Shown here: positions 22,266 to 33,785 of the stretch, one piece after another
How the letters are laid out: each line of letters starts with the position of its first letter
How positions within the stretch are numbered: position 1 is the stretch's first letter
Origin: Sipunculus nudus
Taxonomy: Eukaryota; Annelida; Sipuncula; Golfingiida; Sipunculidae
Direction of reading: 5' to 3'
DNA: 64,000 nucleotides
Assembly: GCA_026874595.1 (NCBI GenBank)
Contig: CM049311.1
Span: forward strand, 52,269,676 to 52,333,675
Made by a program: the position numbers and the translations under genes
The notes under the pieces: generated by a model
What the model saw: the letters and a program-made list of their open reading frames with translations, nothing else
Told to the model about the DNA's origin: nothing
The model's database searches: none

Positions 22266-22540
22266 TTTAGGAAGAGGAAATAATGTTCTAGTTTGTCATA
22301 GAATTAGGCTGTTTCTGGCTCTTGTTTATTTAAATGATGGTGTCTTTGGCAGCATGGAGCGGATGATCCACAACCAGAACGTCAGTGACGTAGTGCTACT
22401 GATAATTCCGCAACAACTCGTTTCATGTATTTTAAACTAAGTGCATGTAATCAAATTTTGCATCGTAGAAAGTGGGTCCCCTCAGCTAGCGCCACCTGCA
22501 GATTATCGGTCGAGAAATAAAGGAGATGCAATTTTGCGAA
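22266..22540. repeat. Interspersed direct repeat, copy 1
   Basis: TTTAGGAAGAGGAA, GGCTGTTTCTGG, GGCAGCATG, AACGTCA.TGACGTA, then TAGCGCCACCTGCAG and GAAATAAAGGAGATGC occur in the same order at 23535-23825. No coding potential. Confidence 0.75.
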
Positions 22541-22941
22541 TTTAATAGATGTTGTTACCTGTATTTGCGAATTCCGGATTCAGTCAGGCAACATGCAACA
22601 CAAACAGAAAACTTACATGCGTAAATAGGCGTTTATATCCTTATATCTTATATACTTATACAAAATATGTATTACAAATATGATTCGTTACTTTTTGTCT
22701 ATGAGGAGGACACCTGTTAAATTTTATTGTAATAAGCTTTGTTGCCTCCAGTGTTCCTGACGAATACCAGTTAATTGTCCCATGTCCTGAAAAGCATAGG
22801 GTGAACTCATGGTGCCGCAACGGAGGAGCTGCTTTGAGTCCGCAGATTTGTGAAAAAGATAACTGAAAGTCCATTGGTTATTGAAGAGGTACCTCCATTA
22901 CAATAAATAAAGTTTGAACTCGTTAGTTCAGTCAAAGCAGC

Positions 22942-23251
22942 CAGGAGCGGATACAGGAATTTAGAATAGGGGGGGGGGATGCTCTTACGAGGCGCGAAGC
23001 GCCAAAGGGGTGGTGGTGTGATTTGGAGGGGGGTTGGGAGGGGGGTACCCCCTCCCAGGTGCAGATTTTTTTTCTAAAGTTTAGGTTGTTATCGTGCAAT
23101 CTTGGGTAGCTTAAATGCATTAAAAAGCAAGACATACCTTGTAAATGGAAGCCTGACAGTACTCTATGAGATATTCCCCCCGATTTCTTTGGTAAGGTCG
23201 GAAAAAGGGGGCGCGCCCCCGCACCCCCCCCCCCCCCTTAATCTGCCCCTG
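22942..23251. mobile_element. Non-autonomous hAT-like DNA transposon, 310 bp
   Basis: Termini CAGGAGCGGATACAGG and (inverted) CAGGGGCAGATTAAGG, each followed inward by long G-runs, flanked by the 5-bp direct duplication GCAGC (22937-22941 and 23252-23256). No transposase. The superfamily assignment rests only on the CAGGGGC-type ends. Confidence 0.72.
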
Positions 23252-23534
23252 GCAGCCCGAAATGTTCGAGCCTGCACGACCTTTATATGTGCGCACCAAG
23301 TCCTTTCAAACTGCTTGATTTCTTGTGATTCCTTGTGTTTTTTTTTTGTTTTCTTGAATCTGGGTGAGCGTTTTCCTCTGTTTTCTGGAACCTTCAATTG
23401 TATACTCTTCTTCGTTGACCATGCAATACGTGTTGCTCCTGTTACCGCGACCGCTTGCGATGATGACCCTGCCTCCCAATACGATCGGCCCTTCACTTGT
23501 CGGGTAGTCATCTGTGCCATCGTCACATGTGCAG

Positions 23535-23825
23535 ATTTTTAGGAAGAGGAATAGTATTTCTAATTAGTCATTTGAATCAAGCTGTTTTCTGGTTCTGTAC
23601 GACTGTGTACTGGGCAGCATGTGAGCGGATTATAAGCCAGCAAACCACAACCGTAACGTCAATGACGTACTAATAATCTGCCCCCCCCCGTCCCGGTAAT
23701 ATCAGGTCATATATATTAATTTGTAAATAAGTGGATGTAATTAAAGTTTGCTTCACATAAAGTTAGTCACCTCAGGTGGCGCCCCCTGCAGGGTATCGTT
23801 CAAGAAATTAAGGAGATGCTGTTGT
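23535..23825. repeat. Interspersed direct repeat, copy 2
   Basis: Same word order as 22266-22540 (see that entry), diverged. Includes GTGGCGCCCCCTGCAG. A poly-C run at about 23682 marks an indel or an inserted fragment. Confidence 0.72.
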
Positions 23826-23931
23826 GTTGATATTTTTATATATATAAGCACAAATTTGCACAATAAGTGAATTTCAAAATAAGAATTTCGAAAGCCACAC
23901 CTAGCCCTAAATCAGATAAAACAAACAATGG

Positions 23932-24268
23932 CAAGGGACCCATGGGTCACCGGCTCAGCTGAAGTTGGCCTTGAAGGTAAATCTAAAATAATATCAAATG
24001 GAGATAAAGTGTAAGAGGCAGAGGTATTAAAGGCCATGGTTGGTTGATATGATTGGTTTGTATTGATGAGTAAGTAATTGTTGTAAATAATATTTTGTGA
24101 CCAGACCATGGTTTTCCTAATGCCTAAACTGAAGCATGTGAGCAGTTTGTGAACATAAGATCTATATCATTAACATTATCATTGGCTGACTTTTTGATAA
24201 ATTGTTAACAGTTCAGCAGTTTATACATTATTCAATTGAATCTAAGTTTTATAATATATCATTATAAT
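23932..24268 (+). repeat. Helentron-like family, solo 5' fragment
   Basis: CAAGGGACCCATGGGTCACC and GGCTCAGCTGAAG match the family's 5' tip. The rest is AT-rich and lacks the family interior. Confidence 0.5.
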
Positions 24269-24569
24269 AAACAAGTGACCCATGGGTCATGACGCTCAGC
24301 TGACAAGTATGACCTGTATTTAAAGCCTGATGGTATACCATATGGTATCTGACCATACTTGGAAGATGGAAGGTTTGGGATGAAAAGTCTGACTTGAAAT
24401 GCATCCACAACCTTTTTCAAGAAGCCGGTCCTGTGACATTGACCTTTGACCCTAAGACCTAAATATCAAAAGGTTTGTTCCTCTATTGACATGTAGGTTT
24501 TGGATGATTATTTTGGCTATAAGAATTAATTCTGGGAGGTGCAAACACACCCCGTAACTCAGAGAATAT

Positions 24570-24584
24570 AGGTCACAGTGACCT
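24570..24584. promoter_or_regulatory. Perfect IR3 palindrome AGGTCACAGTGACCT
   Basis: Same 15-mer and same element position as at 11974. Other family copies have the variant AGGTCGCAGTGACCT (13818, 18652, 30487, 60489). Confidence 0.6.
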
Positions 24585-25845
24585 AATTTCAGATCTACAA
24601 GGAGATCTTTTTAGAACCTCTAAGACTGCATAAGGTTCATGTACCTAGCCCTTACAGTTACAATTTGTGCCCTGCTAACGGCCGGACGGCTGGCCGGACG
24701 GACAGACGGAAGGACGACGGACAAAGACCCATCGCTATAGCACAGCATGACTAAAAGTCAGCTGAGCTAAAAATCACTGAAACTGCACTGACAGAAGGAT
24801 TTCTAATTCAAAGGTGGCTTACTGGCAGACATAATGGATTTCTGACAAGTCTGACATTTGATATCACACATCCTCCAATAAGAGACCAAACTTGTAGCAA
24901 ATTCTCCAAAGGAGGTTACAGTAATGAATGTCCAAAACAATTCAAAAGGCATTTCTAGGCCCTCATATTAGATTTATAGATAGGCAAATGTAAAAAGTGT
25001 AAGTCCAATATTTTTCATTATCACTCTGCTTTTCAATGGGATCAGCAGGGTAGGTAAACTGCAAAACCCGAAGGAAAAGAAATGCAGAAAGCATGACTAA
25101 AGGTCTTGTAATAAAAAAGCCATCCTAAATCCAAGTACACATCCACATATTATGAGAACAAACATTTGCTTTTATATCTGGTGATTTATATAAAAATATT
25201 CAGATATCTAGGAAACTAAGTTTATTGCTATGATTCCATAAAATAAACTGCAAAATGTTCCTATCATCTTATAAATCAGTAGCTAAACCTTAAAACTATA
25301 CTCTCTCAGTCTTAATGCCTGGCTGAAGCATTCCGGCAACAGTGTTTTTGTTATGCAGTAACGAGGTTTTATCACTCAGCCTTATCACTTAACAGAAAAA
25401 GAGAGTCATATGTCACCAGCATCACTCACAATTACAGCCACACAGTGAGATGTACCATAACCAATGGTTATATGTACAGGAAAAATAGAGATGGTCTACA
25501 AAATAAGTTATTGTGAACATCCTTGGCCTATGACCTTGGCCTTTTTCCCACATATCAACTCGATTCTTTCTAAATGATGGGTAACTACTAACCACTTACA
25601 TCTGGCCGGGTGTAATTACTTGGCAACCAATGAGTGAATAACTTAGACCTGCAACCTTTAACCTCCTGACCAGCTGACCTCAAAATCAACTAGACATTTC
25701 TTGGCACCGCAGGTGCCAGAGTATCCCCAGACATAGTAGGCCCCCCTCCTACAAGAACAGACCCCCATTTTTAGCAGCATATACTGACACTTGGCATTTT
25801 TATTGTTTATTCCATCTAACGATCCACAATCTTGTTGAAGATGTT

Positions 25846-28800
25846 GGTCCTGTGACCTTGATCTTTTTAAAGATGTGTCCTGTGACCTTGACCTTTGATC
25901 TCATAACCCCAAAATCAATTTGGGTCTTGCTTTTCCAATCGGACATATGCAAGTCAAGTTTGAAATCTATACATCAATAAAGCAGGAATTATCATCCAGA
26001 AACTTATTTTTGGACAGATGGCTCCTGTGACCTTCACCTTTGACCTTGTGACCTCAAAATTGATAGTGTTCTTCCTCTCTTGGCAGGAGAACTATAAGTG
26101 CAAGATGAAAGATATGAGATGAATTGTTTGGCTGAAAATGCATCCATATCTTTTTAAAGATGTGTCCTGTGACCTTGACCTTTGACCTCATGACCACAAA
26201 ATCAATTTTGGTCTTACTTTTCCAATGGGACATATACAAGTCAAGTTTGAAATCCATACATCAATAAAAGCAGGAATTATCATCCAGAAACTAATTTTTG
26301 GACATATGGCTCCTGTGACCTTCATCTTTGACCTTGTGACCTCAAAATTGATAGGGGTCTTCCACTCTTGGCAGGTGAACTATATGTGCAAGAGGAAAGA
26401 TTTGAGATGAATTGTTTGGCTGAAAATGCATCCACAATCTTTTTAAAGAGGTTTCCTGTGACCTTGACCTTTGACCTCATGACCCCAAAATCAATTTGGG
26501 TCTTGCTATTTCAATGGGACATATATAAGTCAATTTTGAAATCATTACATCAATAAAAGCAGGAATTATCATCCAGAAACTAATTTTTGGACAAATAGCT
26601 CCTGTGGCCTTGACCTTTGACCTTGTGACCCCAAAATTTATATGGATCATCCATTATTGGCAAGTGAGCTATATATTCAAGATGGAAGACCTGGGATGAA
26701 AGTTTGGCTTAAAATGCATCCACAATCTTTTTATAGAGGTTTCCTGTGACCTTGACCTTTGACCTCATGACCCCAATTTCAATTCCGGTCTTGCTTTTCC
26801 AATGGGTCAAATACAAGTCAAGTTTGAAATCCAAACATCAATAAAAGAAGGAATTATCATCCAGAAACTAATTTTTGGACAGATGGCTCCTGTGACCTTC
26901 ACCTTTGACCTTGTGACCTCAAAATTGATAGGGTTCTTCCTCTCTTGGCAATGAACTATATGTGCAAGATGAAAGATCTGAGATGAAATGTTTGGCTGAA
27001 AATGCATCCACATCTTTTTAAAAAAGATGTGTCCTGTGACCTTGACCTTTGACCTCATGACCCCAAAATCAATTTGGGTCTTGCTTTTCCAATGGGACAT
27101 ATACAAGTCAAGTTTGAAATCCATACATCAATAAAAGCAGGAATTATCATCCAGAAACTAATTTTTGGACATATGGCTCCTGTGACCTTCACCTTTGACC
27201 TTGTGACCTCAAAATTGATAGGGGTCTTCCACTCTTGGCAGGTGAACTATATGTGCAAGATGAAAGATCTGAGATGAATTGTTTGGCAGAAAATGCATCC
27301 ACAATCTTTTTAAAGAGGTTTCCTGTGACCTTGACCTTTGACCTCATGACCCCAAAATCAATTTGGGTCTTGCTATTTCAATGGGTCAATAACAAAGCCA
27401 AGTTTGAAATCCATACATCAGTAAAAGATGGAATTATCATCCAGAAACTAATTTTTGGACAGATGGCTCCTGTGACCTTCACATTTGACCTTGTGACCTC
27501 AAAATTGATAGGGTTCTTCCTCTCTTGGCAGGTGAACTATATGTGCAAGATGAAAGATCTGAGATGAAACGTTTGGCTGAAAATGCATCCACATCCTTTT
27601 AAAGATGTGACCTTGACCTTTGACCTCATGACCCCAAAATCAATTTGGGTCTTGTTTTTCCAATGGGACATATATAAGTCAAGTTTGAAACCCATACATC
27701 AATAAAAGCAGGAATTATCATCCAGAAACTAATTTTTGGACAAATGGCTCCTGTGACCTTCATCTTTGACCTTGTGACCTCAAAATTGATAGGGGTCTTC
27801 CACTCTTGGCAGGTGAACTATATGTGCAAGAGGAAAGATCTGAGATGAATTGTTTGGCTGAAAATACATCCACAATCTTTTTAATGAGGTTTCCCTTGAC
27901 CTTTGACCTCATGACCCCAAAATCAATTTGGGTCTTGCTATTTCAATGGGACATATATAAGTCAATTTTGAAATCATTACATCAATAAAAGCAGGAATTA
28001 TCATCCAGAAACTAATTTTTGGACAGATAGCTCCTGTGGCCTTGACCTTTGACCTTGTGACCCCAAAATTTATATGGATCATCCATTATTGGCAAGTGAG
28101 CTATATATTCAAGATGGAAGACCTGGGATGAAAGTTTGGCTTAAAATGCATCCACAATCTTTTTATAGAGGTTTCCTGTGACCTTGACCTTTGACCTCAT
28201 GACCCCAATTTCAATTCCGGTCTTGCTTTTCCAATAGGTCAAATACAAGTCAAGTTTGAAATCCAAACATCAATAAAAGAAGGAATTATCATCCAGAAAC
28301 TAATTTTTGGACAGATGGCTCCTGTGACCTTCACCTTTGACCTTGTGACCTCAAAATTGATAGGGTTCTTCCTCTCTTGGCAATGAACTATATGTGCAAG
28401 ATGAAAGATCTGAGATGAAATGTTTGGCTGAAAATGCATCCGCATCTTTTTAAAAAAGATGTGTCCTGTGACCTTGACCTTTGACCTCATGACCCCAAAA
28501 TCAATTTGGGTCTTGCTTTTCCAATGGGACATATATAAGTCAAGTTTGAAATCCATACATCAATAAAAGCAGGAATTATCATCCAGAAACTAATTTTTGG
28601 ACATATGGCTCCTGTGACCTTCACCTTTGTCCTTGTGACCTCAAAATTGATAGGGGTCTTCCACTCTTGGCAGGTGAACTATATGTGCAAGATGAAAGAT
28701 CTGAGATGATTTGTTTGGCAGAAAATGCATCCACAATCTTTTTAAAGAGGTTTCCTGTGACCTTGACCTTTGACCTCATGACCCCAAAATCAATTTGGGT

Positions 28801-29060
28801 CTTGCTATTTCAATGGGACATATATAAGTCAATTTTGAAATCATTACATCAATAAAAGCAGGAGTTATCATCCAGAAACTAATTTTTGGACAGATAGCTC
28901 CTGTGGCCTTGACCTTTGACCTTGTGACCCCAAAATTTATATGGATCATCCATTATTGGCAAGTGAGCTATATATTCAAGATGGAAGACCTGGGATGAAA
29001 GTTTGGCTTAAAATGCATCCACAGTATCTTTTAAAATGCCAGTCCAGTGACCTTGACCTT
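25846..29060 (+). repeat. ~290-bp satellite with ~1.43-kb higher-order repeat, DR1-bearing
   Basis: Each ~290-bp unit has one TGACCTTGACCTTTGACCT and one TGACCTTCACCTTTGACCTT block, ~140 bp apart. About 11 units. Blocks near 26807-27124 and 28239-28556, and 27235 and 28667, match almost exactly at an offset of about 1,432 bp, so five monomers form a higher-order unit present about twice. Confidence 0.9.
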
Positions 29061-29665
29061 TGACCTCATGACCCTAGAACCTATAGGGTTCTTACTTTAG
29101 TGGTGGGCCATACATAAGTCATGTTTGAAATCCATATGGCTATCAACACTGGAGATATGATAAGAGGTGTGTGATTTTCACCATATATGGCAATATTCAA
29201 GGTCAAGGCCACTATCATAGGAAAGGTCATGACCCCAATTTAAATAAGCATCATCCCATAACCCATACCTATGTATATGCATAATTTAAAAGAAATCTGT
29301 CCATTAGTTTTTGACTTATAATGCTCACAGTGCTGTAAGGTGGCAATTTTTAGGGTATTAAACGGCACGAAAACAAGTAAAGAATAATAGGTGGCGCCAC
29401 CAGTTTCTGGAACATGACAACCCTATCCATGATCTTCCATCAACTTGATTTTGGGATAAATCCATGCAAGATTTCTTGAGATATTAAAGAATTTGTGGGA
29501 TTTTCCCCAAAATTGGACCTATTCAAGGTCAAGGACACTCTCCTAGTAAAGGTCATGACCTCATTTTAAATAGGCGTCGTCCTCTTACCCATATCTATAC
29601 ATATACCAAGTTTGGTAAAGTTCCGTGAAATATTTTTTGGGTTATCGCGCCAACAAGATTCATAT

Positions 29666-29716
<51 letters not shown>
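29666..29716. repeat. (CGG)17 trinucleotide repeat
   Basis: Uninterrupted CGG units near the right end of the nested insert. Its reverse strand reads as a poly-Ala open frame, an artefact. Confidence 0.97.
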
Positions 29717-29717
<1 letters not shown>

Positions 29718-30689
29718 GACCGGTATGAAAACATAGTATCCCCCGACTTTGTCTGGGGATACAATTAGTTATTTCTTCATGCAAAAAGACCCATAAATAT
29801 GAAGTTTGAATCGCATTCAGTGGTGCATAGATGTGGCATATGTGAAAGACTGAAGGTTTGGGTTGAACAGTTTCACTTGAAATATGTTCACAAGCATTTA
29901 GAACAATATTGTGACCTTGACCTTTGACCTTTTGAACTCAATATCAATAGGCTTCTTCCCTTATTGGTAGGTAAGCCATATATGACAGATGGAAAGTATA
30001 GATTGAAAAGTTTGCCTGAAAATGACTCCACGCAAGAAGAGGGTGCTTTGAACTTGACCTTTGACCTCAAAATCAACAGGTCTTTTCCCCTGTTGGCAAA
30101 GAAGCGATATCAGTCCTGAAAGGTTTGGAATGAAAGGTCTAGCTTGAAATGTGTCCACAACCTTTTCAAAGAAGTGGATCCTGTGACCCTGACCTTTGAC
30201 CCTGTGACCTCAACATCTATAGGATTCTTCTCCCACTTAGTAGGTGAGCTAAATGTGAAAGATCAAAGAATTGGGATGAAAGGTTTGGCTTAAAATGCAT
30301 CCACAGGCTTTTCAAAGAAGATGGTTCGGTGACCTTGACCTTTGACCTTGTGACCTCAAAATAATTATCGTTCTTCCCCTGTTGGTAGGTGAGCTGTATG
30401 TGAAAGATGGAAGGTTTGGGATGAAAATTTTGGCTAAAAGAATTATTTCGGGGGGGTGCAAACACACCCCTTAACTTCGAGAATATAGGTCGCAGTGACC
30501 TAATTTCAGGTTTGCAAGGAGATCTTTTTAGAACCTCTAAGACTGCATAGGGTTCATGGCCCTAGCCCCTACGGTTACGATTTGTGCCCTGCCAACGGAC
30601 GGACGGCCGGATGGACAGACGGAAGGACGACGGACAAAGACCCATCGCTATAGCCAAGCATTACTGAAAGTCAGCTGAGCTAAAAATAT

Positions 30690-31630
30690 ATTAACTATAT
30701 ATATACATGTATATTAAATATATATATTTTTAATTTTATAGAATGTGTAGTTGCGAGTAATATAACTAATGTCCCCAGTCCAAAGGTGCAAGGACTTGGT
30801 GGTGTTTGGATGGAATGATAAGAGTTACAGCATCTCTGTATATACAAACAGGATAATTTGTGCCTACAGGTATTTTTTTCTTCAAGTCCATTTACAATTA
30901 CTGAAATTAATAAAAATGGACAGACATACTGATACACAAACAAAGCTGATCACTTAATCTGATATCTGCTGAGAAAGGAAAATAATATATGAAATTTGAA
31001 TTAATCTTTTTTCTATATCAACTTAAATTGTTTTAAAAGTTTAACATTTGCAATATAACTTACTTGAATATATAAGTTGCTTTCACATTTCAGACTTCAA
31101 TAGCTGAAATCCTTATAGGAAAAAAGTTCATAATTAATATTTATATAATGATAACGGAGAGATGATGGACAGACAGATCTGATACTCAATGTTCCATTCT
31201 CCTGAAGCAAGAATATAAATATAAAAGAATATAAATATAAAAGAATATAATTTAACCTTTTTTTAATACTAATTTTTTTAATTAAATATATTTTACAAAT
31301 TTGCAATAAAATTAATGCCCCAGTGCACAGGTGCAAGGTGAACAATAGCGGGGGGGGGGGGGGATATGGTGGGAGTTACAACACCTCCGCATATACATAT
31401 ATAGCACAAAAAAATGACTTATTTCCAATTCTGCTGAGGGAAGAAAATAATGATCAAATGTTAACATTAGATCCTCATTATTTTAAAACATATTTTTTTT
31501 ATTCTAAGTTTATGATTTTTATACATTTCCAATATAACTTTTATATATCTGAACATAAAGTTGATTCTTATCTAAATTGCATCATGAAATCTATCAATTT
31601 CGTGAGATAACACCATAATATGCATACAAA
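30690..31630. repeat. AT-rich region with a diverged direct repeat
   Basis: Words at 30768-30845 (TAATGTCCCCAGT, AGGTGCAAGG, AGAGTTACAGCATCTC) recur at about 31313-31395 (TAATGCCCCAGTG, AGGTGCAAGG, GGAGTTACAACACCTC), offset about 545 bp. Poly-G run at about 31350. No gene. Confidence 0.55.
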
Positions 31631-31636
31631 TGTATT

Positions 31637-32395
31637 TATTGCTTGCCGGAAATCTTCGATTTCGCAAGCATATAGGTCAGTTGCGTACGTCTGTTTGTGG
31701 GTGTGTTTTATTTGTCACGATGTTTGTGTGTTTGTTGCTTGGCGGAATCAAAATTTCGGGAAGCATGTTGGTCAGTTCGGTATGTTTGTTTGTCTGTCTG
31801 GATGTCTGTTTGACTGTCTTTGCGCTACAGGCAACACCTTTGATACAATCACTTTCAGGTAGAGTGCATAATTGATTCTCTTCGACGCCTATCCTTTTTG
31901 GTCACGATCGGTCAAAGGTCAAGGTCAGTATCACCAAAGACCTTAAAAAATTGTTTTTTTTTTCGTCATATCTTTATCAAGAATACTCGTAGCAGCATGA
32001 AATATAACTCATTTCATTCATCATTATACGATCTCTTACCTTGAAGCATAATTGCCTCATTCCTCCTATGAAATGTTTACGAATTTGGGGGGAAAATTCA
32101 TGGAACATCATATTTTAAACATTTTTTTGTATCTTGGTCATTTTTAAAGCTGAAAAGTTTTAGTGTTTTGCGTCTTGTGGAGTTTAATTAGTAGTAGGTA
32201 CTTTTATCTGAAGTATCGAAAATAAGAGATATGACCAATTTTCACCCAAGCACCTCTACAGATGGATGCCACGCCAAAGCGATTGCAGATAGCGCCACCA
32301 GTCTTGAGTAAAAGATGGAAGGTTCAAGCTCTATGGATATGCACATTTTCAGGCCAATTGGGCAATTCACTCCTCAGAAAAGGTCCTTAAATTAT
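31637..32395. repeat. Interspersed repeat with GCTTGCCGGAAATCTTCGAT head
   Basis: The head recurs at 40008. TTGCTTGGCGGAATCAAAAT at about 31737 is a diverged second head. Contains GGTCAAAGGTCAAGGTCAGT at about 31909, i.e. DR1/DR0 half-sites in the opposite orientation to the Helentron-like copies. No coding capacity. Confidence 0.6.
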
Positions 32396-32399
32396 TCTA

Positions 32400-33785
32400 C
32401 AACTAGGGACCCATGGGTCTCAACGCTCAGCTTTATTTGTCTATACGGATATTTTTAAAGAAATTTTAATGAATGACGGTCCTGTGACCTGAATCAATGA
32501 CCTTGTTACCAAAACATTTGAGAACTTATTATCCTTGAACTTGCAGCATTTAGATTATTGTAAAAATCTTCTAAAAAATGCGGGTCCAGTGACCTTGACC
32601 TCTGACCAGGTAACCTCAAAATATATAGATTTCTTCCACTTTGGGCAAGTAGGCCATGTGTGAAAGATGGAAAGTTTGGGATGAAAAGATTGCTTTACAT
32701 TGCTTCCACAATCGTTTTAAATATATAGCTCCTATGACCTTCACCTTTGAACTCTGGACCCTGAAAATCATAATATTTTTTACTTAAGTGGTGTGTTATT
32801 AATAAATTAAGTTTGAAGCCAATCTGTCTAGCCAAAGCAGAATTATCTTCAATAAACTAGTTTGTGAATGGATTGGCCCTGTGACCTTGACCCTGTGACC
32901 CCGAATCAGAAAGAATCTTTCCCTATTGGCAGGTGAGCAATATCTTGAAGATGGAAGGTTTGGCTTGAAATGCATACACATTCATTTTAAAGAAATGGGT
33001 TCTGTGACCTTGACCTTTGACTATTGGACCCCAAAATCCACACGTTTCTTACTTTGGTGGTGAGTCATATATTAGTTAAGTTTGAAACCAATATGTCAAA
33101 CTCAACTGGAGTTATCATCTGGAAACTAATTTGTGAACAGATGGCCCCTGTGACCTTGACCTTTGATTCATTTATTCTCTCCCTATACTGGCAAGTCAGC
33201 CAAATGTGCAAAATGGAAAGTTTGGGATGTAAAGTTTGGCATAAAATGCAGCCATAATCTTTTTTAAAAAATGAGTCCTGTGACCTTGACCTTTGACCTA
33301 ATGACCCTAAAAATCATATAGGTTCTTGCTTTAGTGGTGGGCCATATGTAAGTCAAGTTTGAAATCCATGTGTCAATACAACCTGGAGTTATCATCAGGA
33401 AACAAATTTGTGTGGATGGACGGATTAAAAGACAGACAGACAGGGTGATAACTATATGGCATCCACTTGTGATCAATAAACACACCAGGTTTTGGGACAC
33501 TAGATGTAATTTCAGCTGAGAAACTGACATGATTGTTGTCATTTTATAGTAAAAAAATAAAAAAATATTCGTTAAAATAAAAAAAAAAACAGGTGGCGCC
33601 CTCACTCTTCGGGAACTGACAAAACTAGTCATGGTCAATATTAAAGGCAAGATTCATGACAATCGATGCATTAATTATCAAGATATTGGAGGTTTTGTAT
33701 TAAATTTTTGATTATTCTGGGGGTACTTTCAAGCCCCATAGCTCGGAGGATATAGGTCGCAGTAATTTAGGTTTCCAAGGAGATT
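32400..33785 (+). mobile_element. Helentron-like element, 5' portion, interrupted
   Basis: Starts ACTAGGGACCCATGGGTCTC and carries DR1 units. It runs into AAGGAGATTTTT, where the reverse-oriented element 33786-36052 is inserted. The missing 3' module resumes at 36053. Confidence 0.75.

Larger units (their letters stand above)
25703..29762 (+). mobile_element. Nested 4.06-kb insertion with terminal hairpins and a DR1 satellite core
   Basis: Compared with the uninterrupted copy (junction at 13091-13107), extra DNA begins GGCACCGCAGGTGCC, a 6-bp stem with a 3-nt loop. It ends in a near-perfect hairpin at 29736-29762 whose arms are GTATCCCCCGAC and GTCTGGGGATAC. The flanks CAACTAGACATTTCTT and CAATTAGTTATTTCTT look like a ~16-bp target duplication with three differences. 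GTATCCCCAGACA near the left end is the inverse of TGTCTGGGGATAC at the right end. Core: the satellite at 25846-29060; then TCAAGGTCAAGGACAC-type sequence and (CGG)n. No coding capacity. Confidence 0.72.
24271..30686 (+). mobile_element. Helentron-like element, long copy 2, carrying a 4-kb nested insert
   Basis: Starts ACAAGTGACCCATGGGTCAT and ends AAAGTCAGCTGAGCTAAAAA. Matches 11674-14027 along its length on either side of the insert at 25703-29762. Contains the second exact ERE palindrome. Confidence 0.8.

Noticed and set aside
23102-23542. 146-codon open frame and its antisense 120-codon frame
   Set aside because: Crosses the G/C-run end of the hAT-like element and unrelated DNA; no domain or splice context.
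26807-28556. Repeated ~100-codon open frames (for example 26807-27124 and 28239-28556, - strand; 27235-27567, +)
   Set aside because: They are translations of the DR1 satellite; identity follows the DNA period, with no start, fold or family signature.
29566-29784. Poly-alanine protein on the - strand
   Set aside because: Artefact of the (CGG)17 repeat.
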